Assembly: GCF_007421925.1 (NCBI RefSeq)
Contig: NZ_QMDX01000009.1
Location: 1-64,000 of the forward strand
Reading direction: 5' to 3'
DNA: 64,000 bases
Source: Haloglomus irregulare
GTDB taxonomy: Archaea; Halobacteriota; Halobacteria; Halobacteriales; Haloarculaceae
The position numbers were made by a program, and so were the translations under genes. Positions 1 to 8,244 of the stretch are shown here, one piece after another. The notes below the pieces were generated by a model that did not search any database, was not told where the DNA came from, and worked only from the letters and a program-made list of their open reading frames with translations. How positions within the stretch are numbered: the first letter of the stretch is position 1; each line of letters opens with the position of its first letter.

Positions 1-23
1 GATTCACTATATACGCCAACACA

Positions 24-493
24 CTAAGAGCAGAAAGTTCTAACGGTTACTATAGGCATCGTGTTCGCTCTCCACTTTGACTCAGTTGGGAACGCGTCAA
101 GTCCAATAACGCAGCGTGCTTCGCTGAAGTCCGGCACGGCTTGGAGCAGCCGGATATTATACTCCTTGTCCAGCACAATTCGTATTTGAATGCGTTGCTC
201 CGGGCTGTCCGCATACGGATTGAGGTCCGGATAGAGGTAAAGCGTCTCACCGACCCAACGGTTGTGAGATTCCTTCTCCGCCTTCAGGATTGCTTCCACA
301 ATCCCTGGTATCAGGGTATGAGCATCGTCGGCCTCAAAAACCAGTTCGTATCCGGTGTGGGGAACTCATGCTGTAAGAAGAGGTTGACATCCCTGTCGAG
401 ATACTGAGTTACGAGGTCTTCATGCGTCTCTACCGGCGCGTCTATGTGATTGAGATAATCCGTAACAGACCTACGGATATCCGACACACGCAC
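24..493 (-). pseudogene. frameshifted and N-truncated hypothetical gene
   Basis: I do not recognise the family. Two minus-strand frames join into one protein-like stretch of about 150 residues. The first starts at a GTG at 493 and reads to FPTPDTNWF, then stops early. The next frame picks up directly with EADDAHTLIPGIVEAILKAE and runs to the stop at 24. The switch lies in a run of five A (plus strand 336-340); one more or two fewer would restore the frame. The start is also doubtful. Protein-like sequence (EPDFTENVRVSDIRR) runs back beyond 493 to an in-frame stop at 521-523 with no good start, so the 5' end seems lost. The stretch is more AT-rich than the core genes to its right. A sequencing error in the homopolymer would explain the frameshift but not the missing start. 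Confidence 0.55.
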
Positions 494-500
494 GTTTTCG

Positions 501-590
501 GTGAAATCAGGTTCGCTCGTCTACGACGAGGAGCGCGGTACGTCGGTCTGTAGCGTCTGTGGCGCCGCCGACGAGAGACAGGGGGAGTGA
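501..590 (+). pseudogene. small CxxC protein fragment
   Basis: A 29-codon frame begins at a GTG and ends EERGTSVCSVCGAADERQGE. The CSVCG knuckle and acidic composition resemble the C-terminal tail of haloarchaeal zinc-ribbon proteins. It begins within about 20 bases of where the minus-strand gene fragment on its left loses its reading frame. It therefore looks like a second gene fragment joined at a recombination point near 510-520. It could be chance; the only support is the motif and the composition. Confidence 0.3.
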
Positions 591-826
591 CCGCGTCTCG
601 GGCGGTGGCAGGGGGCCCAGTTCCCGTCGGCACACATCCCGTGTGGACTTTTGTTCCTGGACCCCGGAACTGACACCGACGTGATAGCCCCCCACGCCCG
701 GTCCCCGACCGAGGACGTCCGACCCGACAGCACAGCCGGCACCACGACCATCGCCGGCCGGCGCCGCGTGGACACCGGTGCGGTCACACGGTACCAGGCC
801 GAGCACCCGACGACGGGCCGACAGTC
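591..826. other. intergenic, no gene seen
   Basis: Together with the fragment before it, this is a GC-rich stretch of more than 300 bases without a convincing gene. Several frames are open on both strands, but none has haloarchaeal acidic composition or a recognisable motif. No clear TATA box precedes the GTG of the patatin gene at 827. Confidence 0.5.
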
Positions 827-1804
827 GTGAGCGACGCCGAGGAGCCGACGAAGGTCGCCATCGCGTGCCAGGGCGGCGGGAGCCACACCGCCTTCACCGC
901 CGGCGTTCTCGAACGGATGCTCGAGCGGTGGGACGACGAACGGTACGAACTCGTCGGCATCAGCGGCACCTCCGGCGGCGCGTTCAACGCCGTCGGCACC
1001 TGGTACGGGCTAGTCACCGGCGACAGAAACGACGCCATCGACGTGCTGAACGGGCTCTGGTCGGACCTGGCCGCCAAAGGCGTCAACGACAGGGTGTTGA
1101 ACGGGTGGCTCACCGGCTACTCCCGGCTCGAGGGCGCGGGCTTCCCGCTGCCGATGACCAGCCCGTACCAGGTCGCCGGCGACGAACTCGGCAAACAGCG
1201 CATCGTCGACGCGCTCGAACGGCACATCGACTTCGACGCCGTCCCGGAGCTCTGCGGGCCGGACTGTCCGGAGCTCGTCGTCGGCACGGTCAACGTCAAC
1301 GAGGGTATCTTCGAGACGTTCACCAACAGCGACGTCACGCCCAAGACGGTGCTGGCCTCGGCGGCCGTCCCGAACCTCTTCGAGGCGGTCAAGCTCAACG
1401 GCCACTACCACTGGGACGGGCTCTTCTCGCAGAACCCCCCTGTCGACGACCTGCTGAAGGTCCCGCGGGAGCCGAAGCCGGACGAGCTGTGGGTCATCCA
1501 GATAAACCCACAGGAGTACGAGGGCGAGCCGGCGAGCCTCGACGCCATCGCCGACCGGCGGAACGAACTGTCGGGTAACATCTCGCTCAACCAGGAGCTC
1601 CGGTCGGTCGCCCGCATCAACACCTGGATAGAGGAAGGTTACCTCCCGGAGGACCAGTTCAAGTACACGGAGATTCACCGCATCGAGATGGGCCAGCGCT
1701 ACAGCTACTCGACGAAGCTCGACCGCAGGCCGGCGTTCCTCGCGGAACTGTGGGACCTCGGGCGCAGCCAGGCCGAAGCGTTCCTCAACGAACGACAGGC
1801 CTGA
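827..1804 (+). CDS. patatin-like phospholipase
   Basis: This is a 325-residue serine acyl hydrolase of the patatin family, expected to cleave acyl esters of lipids with a Ser-Asp dyad. The oxyanion loop CQGGGSHTAFTAGVL lies at about residues 15-29. The nucleophile elbow GISGTSGGAF (GxSxG) is at about 44-53. The catalytic Asp is in the DG of WDGLFSQNPP near residue 203. The start is a GTG; no in-frame ATG lies closer to the conserved glycine loop. No signal peptide or membrane segment is visible, so it is probably cytoplasmic. It stands alone on its strand, followed after 87 bases by a small Cys-rich gene. The physiological substrate cannot be told. Confidence 0.85.
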   Translation: MSDAEEPTKVAIACQGGGSHTAFTAGVLERMLERWDDERYELVGISGTSGGAFNAVGTWYGLVTGDRNDAIDVLNGLWSDLAAKGVNDRVLNGWLTGYSRLEGAGFPLPMTSPYQVAGDELGKQRIVDALERHIDFDAVPELCGPDCPELVVGTVNVNEGIFETFTNSDVTPKTVLASAAVPNLFEAVKLNGHYHWDGLFSQNPPVDDLLKVPREPKPDELWVIQINPQEYEGEPASLDAIADRRNELSGNISLNQELRSVARINTWIEEGYLPEDQFKYTEIHRIEMGQRYSYSTKLDRRPAFLAELWDLGRSQAEAFLNERQA

Positions 1805-1891
1805 CTCCGGGTCCGGCCGCCGACACCTCGACCGAGCGGACAGACTGGCCGCTGCGGACACGCTTACCGCCGTCGGCCGTCTGTGGCCGGT

Positions 1892-2098
1892 ATGGTCCGG
1901 TACTACTGCTCCTCGCACCGTCGTGAGACGACCAGTCCCGGCTACCGGGGCCACTCCGACGCGGACTTCCGGGAACTGACCCCGTCGGACCTCGACGGCG
2001 GCGAGACCTGTGGCTGTGCGGACGGTCGCTGCACCAACCGCGCGGAGTACGCCTGGGACGGCGGGGGCGACGGCCCCGACCCGGAGACGGCGGACTGA
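1892..2098 (+). CDS. small Cys-rich hypothetical protein
   Basis: A 68-residue acidic protein starting MVRYYCSSHRRET. It has Cys at residue 6 and a cluster ETCGCADGRCTNRAEY at about 40-55 that could bind a zinc ion. The C-terminus is a Gly/Asp/Pro-rich tail. A GTG nine bases upstream is also in frame, but the ATG at 1892 fits better because the conserved-looking part starts directly after it. No function can be assigned. Small zinc-binding proteins of this kind are frequent in haloarchaea. Confidence 0.65.
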   Translation: MVRYYCSSHRRETTSPGYRGHSDADFRELTPSDLDGGETCGCADGRCTNRAEYAWDGGGDGPDPETAD

Positions 2099-2183
2099 GA
2101 CCGGTCGTCGAGGCCTTAGGTGGCCACAGACCCGTCCACGCGGCGCCGTGAGCCCCGTCGGTACCAGGGAACGGACCGAACGA

Positions 2184-2188
2184 TTATA
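2184..2188 (+). promoter_or_regulatory. TATA box of response regulator gene
   Basis: TTATA within CGATTATACACAG lies 25 bases before the ATG at 2213. This is the usual spacing for a leaderless haloarchaeal transcript, and it supports 2213 over an in-frame upstream start. Confidence 0.55.
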
Positions 2189-2212
2189 CACAGTTGTCAC
2201 CTACCTCGAACA

Positions 2213-2704
2213 ATGACCGAGTCGGTCCGGCTCCTGCACGTCGAGGATGACCCGGAGTTCGCGGAGCTGACTGCACAGTTGCTCCAGCGCGAGGACAGCC
2301 GACTCAGCGTTGAGACCGCCGCGAGCGTCGAGGCAGGGCTCGACCGCCCCGCCGAGAAGTCCTTCGACTGCATCGTGAGCGACTACGAGATGCCGGGGCG
2401 GAACGGGCTCGAATTCCTCGAAGCGGTCAGTGAGCGGAACTCCGACGTCCCGTTCATCCTCTACACGGGCAAGGGGAACGAGACGGTCGCCAGCGACGCC
2501 ATCTCCGCAGGAGTCACCGACTACCTGCAGAAGGAGGGTGGCGCCGACCAGTACACCATCCTGGCCAACCGCATCACGAACGCCGTCTCGCAGAAGATGG
2601 CTTCGACCATTGCCTCATCGGCTCCGTCAGTCTCTTCGCGGATAGTCGTATCCCCACATTCCGCGCACCACACTCGCCGCAGAACCCACCCGTCTCGCTC
2701 GTAG
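2213..2704 (+). pseudogene. response regulator receiver protein, truncated
   Basis: The N-terminal 125 residues are a complete receiver domain. The acidic pair is in LLHVEDDPEF (residues 11-13), the phospho-acceptor is Asp57 in CIVSDYEMPG, and Lys87 is in LYTGKGNE. In haloarchaea such domains normally continue into PAS, GAF or HTH modules or an extended helix. Here the protein-like sequence stops at ITNAVSQK near nucleotide 2594. The remaining 36 residues are basic and Ser/His/Arg-rich (SPHSAHHTRRRTHPSRS) and are the antisense of a minus-strand zinc-finger fragment. The gene was therefore cut by the recombination that set the edge of the accessory zone. The receiver alone could still be made and fold. 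Confidence 0.75.
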
Positions 2705-2823
2705 TGAGTCGCATACGCTCGCACAAGGTCGCCCGTCCGAACACGCTTGTTACATCGGTCGCAGATGTGGCTGAACGGACTCGACTGAGAGTCTTCGCAG
2801 GATTCGACCGGCTCATTCGTTGC
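2595..2823 (-). pseudogene. zinc-finger protein fragment
   Basis: A minus-strand frame encodes HICDRCNKRVRTGDLVRAY and then WVLRRVWCAECGDTTIREET. Two CxxC pairs about 30 residues apart form a likely zinc site. After GADEAMVEAIF the frame runs into the antisense of the response regulator, so the C-terminus is missing. The frame is open upstream only to a stop near 2824, with no ATG before the conserved part. The gene seems to have lost both ends. Similar small Cys proteins are common on haloarchaeal plasmids; the function is unknown. Confidence 0.5.
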
Positions 2824-2935
2824 TCACTTCGGCAGGCTTCTTGAAGCCGTCACGGTAACACGGCCAGCAGGGAAGATCCTCCATTGACGGAACGCAGTCG
2901 CAGCCGTCCGGTCACCTGTCTGGGTGATTGGACAT
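2813..2935 (-). pseudogene. mini zinc-finger protein with in-frame stop
   Basis: Starting at an ATG, the frame reads MSNHPDR, then TGA, then PDGCDCVPSMEDLPCWPCYR and on to a stop after AEVSNE, 40 codons in all. The CDC and CWPC pairs look like a small zinc-binding protein. The TGA at codon 8 breaks it, although an ATG at codon 18 could still give a 23-residue product. It lies directly upstream of the zinc-finger fragment on the same strand with slight overlap, so the two were probably a two-gene unit of the same element. Confidence 0.45.
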
Positions 2936-3507
2936 GAAGTTCTCCACAGGAGACCACTGCCACCTTCTCGAAGCTGAGGTTGTGATTCTCGGCACACGCG
3001 AAATCCGATACTCAAGGATGGGCCTATGTGATACCGGATTCTATTTTTTTGAGCTTATACTCAGTTGAACATTTATTATCGTTTACCCGACTTGCGGCAC
3101 AGTCGGGCCTTCGCTGCAGCGAGGTCCCGCCCGCTGGTCAGGTCAGAGCCTCACCCCCGATGCGAACGCGCTCTTCCTTTGGCATAGACCTTCGACGGAT
3201 TAATCGGTGATGAGTGGTCAAGCCAGACCTATCAGACCCGAGGTGTGTCAACCAGTATTTGACTAACCTCTGCGATTACTCGTGGTCGTTTCGGGGTTAG
3301 GCCGTGACCTACCGTGTGTTCCTTCGTTAGTCCATCCGTCCGATTCCCCAGTTGGCCCATAGCCAAACCTCGATAACTATGCCGCACCTACGGATTCTGC
3401 TCCAGTCGCTCCACCAGTAGCGGAATCTACATCGCCACACACCTCCCGCCGGACTCCCTTGCCACTCATGGCTGGGTCGGTGGTGGAGTCACATGGTTGG
3501 CCCATGG
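2936..3507. other. accessory intergenic, no intact gene
   Basis: This is about 570 bases of mixed composition. Around 3040-3090 it is AT-rich, with short runs of T. Short open frames exist on both strands but contain stops, lack motifs and do not show the acidic composition of the neighbours. I see nothing that supports a gene here. Confidence 0.4.
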
Positions 3508-3645
3508 TCATCGGTCACCCAACAGGGGAACCCCATCGCTGGTATCGAACCACTGGAACGGGCTCGCCCACGCTACAACCTCACCTTCGAGAGGGGTATC
3601 CTGTGAGTTGTCTCTATCTGAGTCCCAGAAGTCCTCGGGCGGAAG
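3508..3645 (-). pseudogene. C-terminal fragment of a plasmid Rep gene
   Basis: The minus strand encodes DFWDSDRDNSQDTPLEG, then VVAWASPFQWFDTSDGVPLL and a stop. It matches the last 40 residues of the full Rep gene at 4174-5202 (KWDADKNDPQDTLLEG, then AIAWASPNRWFGASHGVPSL), with more than half the residues identical. Upstream of 3645 the similarity continues in another frame (SLYSQLVFRP beside YIASQLAHLP), so there is also a frameshift. Nucleotide similarity carries on past both stop codons (GACCATGGGCCAA beside TTACCATGGGCCAA). This is the relic of a second, related replicon in opposite orientation to the intact Rep. Confidence 0.7.
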
Positions 3646-4173
3646 ACGAGTTGACTGTAAAGAGATGTTGGGCCCCTCGGGCGTGCGTGACAAGCCCAGA
3701 CGACCCCTCGATTCGGTTTTCTTTCATCTACGAGTGCTTTATTATAACGAATTGAAATAGTCGAGAATGACCGAACCAACCAATTTGTATAGTTAATACT
3801 GGATGACCTCAGCAAATAAACAGCACGGCAGCCAAGCATTCATCGTCATTTTGAAAACAACAGTGGACGCTGAGAACGCGTGGGGACTGTTCCCCTCGAT
3901 GCTATCTGGAGATGTGTCATAGAAGGTCGGGGGCAGCCGCACGTTTCGCAGGATGTGTCCAACTGGTACCACGACCGTGCAGCAGAAGCCATAGAAGAAG
4001 AGGAATCTCCCTGTCCGACACGCAGGCTGGAGAAAGATTTAAACCTCCACAGTATAGGTTATTAACTGAGGGGAATCAGTAGCTACCGAACTGCTGTCTT
4101 CTCCAGCCATCACCGACACAGTAGTCACTACCAAGTCGGCTGCAGTTCACCAAGCTCCACTCCCCTGTTTTAC
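3646..4173. other. upstream region of rep, no gene supported
   Basis: AT-rich sequence between the Rep relic and the Rep gene. A 61-codon frame (3880-4065) ends in a charged stretch (AAEAIEEEESPCPTRRLEKD) but has no recognisable motif, and I do not call it. TTTAAA at about 4040 could be a TATA box. The ATG at 4174 follows TTTTACATGTATACTGG, where ATG and a TATAC string nearly touch. Plasmid origins often lie beside rep, but no clear iterons are visible. Confidence 0.35.
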
Positions 4174-5202
4174 ATGTATACTGGTAGTCACAACTCTAAG
4201 ACTGCTGATTCATCGAGTATCGAACCCGCTGACCCGGATTCTGTGGACCACGAATCGCGCTATGGAGTCTCGCTGGCGAATCAGGTATCACTGATAAACG
4301 GCAAACAAGTCTATACTGAATGTGGGTGTGAAGAATGCCCCGAACTTGTAGACCCACTCTCCGACGCCGATATCGCTGAGCCTGCCAACTACACCGCCTT
4401 TGAGCAATGTGAGTCGCCAAGGGTGGTCGACATCGGGCGCGCACGAGAGATTAACGTGACCTATCAGCAGGCATCACGGAGGACGGACCGGACCTCGAAA
4501 TACGAACGACATCGATACCAGCTCTATCCGCGTCTGCTTGAGGCAGACCGCCATTTTCGACAGAAGTATGACGGACTCACTACAGTCATGCTCACTCGGC
4601 GGCTCCGACCCGTCGACAAGAACGGCGAATGGTTCACCCCGATGATACTCGACAAGCTACTTCACAACAACATAGTGATGCGATGTATCCGGGAATGCTT
4701 GGGCTATCATCTCCGTGAGTACGATTTTGAATATGTCCGAGTGACCGCGACAACAAAAAGTGCTGCAACACCCCACGAGCATCGATTCATCTGGATAGAT
4801 GACCCTGGCGACGAGATTACGGTTGAGGACGTTTCCCCAGCGTTAAACAAGCATCTCAATTACATCCCATGTGCGCACGAGCGACATCATGAACTTGACC
4901 CAGCCGGAGACGACGGCCCCATCCGCATTCAGCACGACCCATCGCTCGTAGATGAGGTTCCAGAAAAAGCCGAATCTGTCAAACTGAATTGTAAAAAGCG
5001 GTACGACACCGATGGGCGAATCCGAAACACACGAGGCGCACAGTACATCGCTTCACAGCTGGCGCATCTCCCCCTTGGCGACAAATGGGATGCAGACAAA
5101 AACGACCCGCAGGACACGCTACTTGAGGGCAGTGCGATAGCGTGGGCCAGCCCTAACCGCTGGTTCGGGGCCAGTCATGGTGTTCCCAGTTTGCGAGATT
5201 GA
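4174..5202 (+). CDS. rolling-circle-type replication initiator Rep
   Basis: This 342-residue protein resembles the Rep proteins of small haloarchaeal plasmids and pleolipoviruses, which nick the origin to start replication. An HxH metal motif, TPHEHRFIWIDDP, is at residues 199-211. A Tyr in RNTRGAQYIASQL (Tyr291) is the candidate nicking residue. The family-typical C-terminal block DTLLEGSAIAWASP with NRWFGASHGVP ends the protein. A Cys cluster (CGCEEC, residues 50-55) near the N-terminus may bind metal. Length is in the family range and no frameshift is seen, so it may be functional. Base use is more AT-rich than the core genes, which fits foreign origin. The start is uncertain; a downstream Met is possible, since the first 25 residues are low-complexity. 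Confidence 0.75.
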   Translation: MYTGSHNSKTADSSSIEPADPDSVDHESRYGVSLANQVSLINGKQVYTECGCEECPELVDPLSDADIAEPANYTAFEQCESPRVVDIGRAREINVTYQQASRRTDRTSKYERHRYQLYPRLLEADRHFRQKYDGLTTVMLTRRLRPVDKNGEWFTPMILDKLLHNNIVMRCIRECLGYHLREYDFEYVRVTATTKSAATPHEHRFIWIDDPGDEITVEDVSPALNKHLNYIPCAHERHHELDPAGDDGPIRIQHDPSLVDEVPEKAESVKLNCKKRYDTDGRIRNTRGAQYIASQLAHLPLGDKWDADKNDPQDTLLEGSAIAWASPNRWFGASHGVPSLRD

Positions 5203-6669
5203 TTACCATGGGCCAATCAAGAGAACGATACCCCTCGGGGAGCAGACTCGGGATGTTCCGTGCGGGTTCGCCTGGGAAGCCTCTGGAGTGCGCCCGGCAA
5301 TCTCAACTCCTGAGCTGATTCCGGGTGGTAGCACATGGTCGTCGGCCGGGCCCTGACAACGCGGTGAGTACCGGAGTCACACAGAACGTAACTCGACACC
5401 TAGAATCCCGTAGGATAACGAGAAATAATAGTGGAGACGGCAGCGTCTCAGTACGATATGAGGTCGTCGGGGTGATGGGCTAATCCAGAATTAACGTGAA
5501 GGTTTCAACAATGGGCTAAGCGTGGAAGCACCCGAAACATGAAATTCCGCGAGTCAAGAGGATAGCTCATGCCGCTCCGTGGTCCAGATTGCCCGGATTA
5601 GGCTGCATTGACGTTCTTGATACCTGCAAACTCTATGACTGAACCTGGATACTATCTTAATTGTATAACAGCTGATTGCGCCGGTGCGAATTATGTCGGA
5701 AAAGTGTAAGAATATTTACTATGAATCAATATCATAAGAATAATTATATTATACGGGCGGATATCTCGGCATACCTATCAACCCATTGGCCGGAGCCGGG
5801 AGTATCAACGGGTCATGTAGCGCCAATACGAAGTTTATCATATTCTGTCGCGAGTATTGGTGGTTATTAAATACTGGCAATTATTGAATACTTTGCGCAG
5901 TAGCTTACATAAATATCGAGATTTTTGCGTTGTTTGTTGTCAAAATCGCATTGCTATTTATATACCTGTTGTGCTGATTCGAATCAGTCGAAATAGGTGG
6001 GGGTTGCAGTAGTGTTGGGGGCATCATACTACAGTCTATATAACACTATAACATGTACTCTAGTACTGTTTGAGTTGCATTGAGGCGCAAGATAATAGTA
6101 TGAATCTGTATGATAGAATTAATATAAAGAGGCATATAGTAGAGTTTGTACTGCATTGAGGACTCTTAGATTAAAGTATAACAAGCTGCATTATAATATG
6201 GGGTGGCCCTGAAACCACAACCGCGGTCCTCACCGCCAAGCAAACGCAGTCAGTACAACTGGTGCAGAGCATCTGCGGGTTCCAGTGTCAGCAAATGCTA
6301 TCGGTGATACGATTCTGGAGCAGTAGGTGTGGGCTGGAATCCAGTTAGACGACGCTGGTGGCCTTCTAAGACGTTTCTCAGAAGATTTTGATGCGTCCCT
6401 CTCGACGCCTGATAGAATCGCTTAGAGCCTTGCTGATAGATTCTGGCGGCACAGGTGGTCTGTGGTACTGAGTAAGTACGAGTTGCGAGCCAGAATACTC
6501 GGAATCGTATAATAAAAATTACTATTATATAAGTGTGATACTTTGACCACTGTAGCAAAGCCAATTGTATGAACCCCGATAATAATAGTAGTCCATGCGA
6601 GACGTAGGGTAGTCTGACACAAACTGAGTTTAATAATAGGGGATTGCTCGCGGCTCTATGTTACTCCAG
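5203..6669. other. AT-rich gene-free stretch inside the element
   Basis: Nearly 1.5 kb without a convincing gene. It has the lowest GC of the window, especially 5640-6200, with many TATA-like strings (TTATATTATA, TATATAACACTATAACATG). Frames are short and interrupted. A minus-strand frame around 6300-6430 (NLLRNVLEGHQRRLTGFQP) might be a gene relic, but it has no recognisable family. The position between rep and the integrase, and the composition, would suit a plasmid replication or partition region, though no clear iterons were found beyond one imperfect repeat pair. Confidence 0.4.
6068..6161 (+). repeat. imperfect direct repeat pair
   Basis: GTTTGAGTTGCATTGAGG (6068-6085) recurs as GTTTGTACTGCATTGAGG (6144-6161), with 15 of 18 bases the same and a 76-base offset, inside the AT-rich stretch. 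A shorter related string (AAGCTGCATTATAA) follows near 6185. It may be the relic of an origin repeat; chance cannot be excluded in such skewed sequence. Confidence 0.35.
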
Positions 6670-6933
6670 CTAACGGTTCAGTGAGTTCCTTCGCAAGAGC
6701 CGTTTTGCTCCAAGTGCGTCGTCGGTGACTGCTGAGTGAATTACTTCCAGCTCTGACTGGCTGAATTTTGGCTTCTCTGTCTGTGCTTGTGAGCGGGTTT
6801 TCCATACGGTTTCGGCAAGCACCCGGTTCTCAATTTCTCGCTTCCTCTCGCGGCTGTCTGCTTCCCGGTACTGCTCCATGCATTCGGCAAGCTGCTCAGT
6901 GTCAATCTGGTTATCATCAATGTTCTCAGTCAT
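6670..6933 (-). CDS. small hypothetical protein downstream of integrase
   Basis: An 87-residue charged protein, MTENIDDNQIDTEQLAEC to GAKRLLRRNSLNR, rich in Glu, Arg and Gln and likely helical. It begins three bases after the integrase stop on the same strand, so the two are almost certainly co-transcribed. Small charged proteins often follow integrase genes in haloarchaeal elements and could be excision or regulatory partners, but no motif proves this. Confidence 0.6.
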   Translation of the reverse strand: MTENIDDNQIDTEQLAECMEQYREADSRERKREIENRVLAETVWKTRSQAQTEKPKFSQSELEVIHSAVTDDALGAKRLLRRNSLNR

Positions 6934-6936
6934 GGT

Positions 6937-8046
6937 TTACTCCATCCTGTCGAGTGCATCTCTCCGCTCCTCTACGGGAACTTGGTCATACCGCATGGTC
7001 GTCGTCTCGGAGTTGTGTCGGAGCTGTGCCTGTGCCGCCGCCAATCCTTCCTCACGGGTCATGTACGTCCCGACAGAGTGACGAATCATGTACCAAGAAA
7101 TCTTCCGCCCCTTCGCCTCAATGCCGCTAATTTCGAACAGTCGCTTGAGGACGTAGCGAAGCGCGGCCGTCCCGTAGGGGTTTCCCTCGCGGGTCAACCA
7201 CAGCTCCTCGCGCCCGTCATAGACCTCGTATTGGTCACGTTCAGTCAGCCATGCGTCAAGAGCGTTTGCCGTCTGTCGACGCAGGCTGACGGTCCAGTTG
7301 CCGACGTTCTTACTGCTCTCCTCTTTCGGGATACGGAGCACCGCGCTCCCAGTATCGACCCACGAGACTGTTGCCCGCTCGACCTCGATGGGCCGTAACC
7401 CGGCGTCCAAGGATGTCCACACGAGACTCGGGAACTTCCAACTATTCACCTTGTCCCAGTCGTCTGGTGTGACCTCTGATTTGGGCTTTGACAGTCGTTG
7501 TGCGAGATATGCCTTCCACTGGTCTCGCTCTGCTGCGGAAAGGCCGTTGTATCCTGGAATTGAGCCGTACTCCAGAGCTGCCTCGCGTATTTGCCGCCGC
7601 TCCTCTTTGAGCAAGAAGTCGCGTGGTTCAGCGCTTGCACTCGGCTCTGTGAAGCTAATCTTTGGTTCCCATGGGTCGCCGCCCCGCTCGTGGGCGTGCC
7701 ACTTGAACAGTCGCTTCAGCGCGCTCTGAGTGTTGTTTCGGGAGTAGTCTCCCTCGTCCTTGCGCGCGAGGTGACGCATGTAGGCATCTGCATCGTCGTG
7801 GCTGATGGCGGTTGTAAAGCCGCTACGCTTGCTCCAGACCCAGCGATAGAACAAATCAAGCCGCTGTGCGGTGTTGAGGACAGTCCGTTGTGCGTAGCCC
7901 TCGGCTTTGTCTGGGTTTTTACCGAAGACCAGCAGCCAGTCGATGAGGTTCCGCCGGTGGTCGCGGTAGGTCATCCGCTGGCGGTCATCTAGTCTCGCGC
8001 GCGAGGGTTCCGGAACGAGTGGGATGCCGTTCAGTTCTTCAGGCAT
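6937..8046 (-). CDS. tyrosine recombinase / integrase
   Basis: A 369-residue XerC/D-like site-specific recombinase. The N-terminal SAM-like core-binding region covers about residues 15-140. The catalytic domain has the first Arg in DAGLRPIEVERA (Arg218), the beta-hairpin Lys in RIPKEESSKN (Lys241), Arg322 in WYMIRHSVGTYM, His344 in QLRHNSETTTMRY and nucleophile Tyr353. The usual His of the HxxR box is replaced by an aromatic residue, as I remember for many haloarchaeal integrases. I start at the ATG at 8046 (MPEELNGIPLV); an upstream in-frame start adds a Cys/Arg-rich tail that does not look conserved. The gene start is 199 bases from the 3' end of tRNA-Arg(GCG), which marks that tRNA as the attachment site. 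Confidence 0.85.
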   Translation of the reverse strand: MPEELNGIPLVPEPSRARLDDRQRMTYRDHRRNLIDWLLVFGKNPDKAEGYAQRTVLNTAQRLDLFYRWVWSKRSGFTTAISHDDADAYMRHLARKDEGDYSRNNTQSALKRLFKWHAHERGGDPWEPKISFTEPSASAEPRDFLLKEERRQIREAALEYGSIPGYNGLSAAERDQWKAYLAQRLSKPKSEVTPDDWDKVNSWKFPSLVWTSLDAGLRPIEVERATVSWVDTGSAVLRIPKEESSKNVGNWTVSLRRQTANALDAWLTERDQYEVYDGREELWLTREGNPYGTAALRYVLKRLFEISGIEAKGRKISWYMIRHSVGTYMTREEGLAAAQAQLRHNSETTTMRYDQVPVEERRDALDRME

Positions 8047-8244
8047 TGAGGGACACCTCAGCAGATGGGGGCTGTCGCGCCGCTCCATGTTGTCTGGCCG
8101 CGCAGTTCTTATACTTGGTCTGACAGGTTGGTCGAATCGCCGGACGGCGGCGGGATGGTCGGTTCAACAGAGTCGTCTTGGCTATAGGCGGCATCGTTGT
8201 GTGCTCCTGTCGATGCCGGAAAATTGTCGATAGAAGCCGTGGCA

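Larger units (their letters stand above)
2595..8244. mobile_element. degraded integrated element zone next to tRNA-Arg
   Basis: Between the cut response regulator and tRNA-Arg(GCG) the sequence turns AT-rich and gene-poor. It carries Rep sequences typical of small haloarchaeal plasmids and pleolipoviruses, zinc-finger gene fragments, and a tyrosine integrase whose start faces the tRNA 3' end 199 bases away. That is the standard layout for an element inserted at a tRNA gene. I could not find a second copy of the tRNA 3' end by eye, so the left boundary is uncertain. The mix of opposite strands and fragments suggests more than one insertion. Confidence 0.5.

Noticed and set aside
3520-3580. Possible attachment copy (ATCGCTGGTATCGAACCACT) resembling a tRNA T arm
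   Set aside because: It does not match the 3' end of tRNA-Arg(GCG) and has no cloverleaf around it.
3880-4065. 61-codon frame upstream of rep
   Set aside because: No motif, and mixed composition. The charged stretch EAIEEEES is not enough to call a gene.
6298-6564. Minus-strand 88-codon frame in the AT-rich block
   Set aside because: Only its last 30 codons look protein-like; I could not link them to any transposase or other family.
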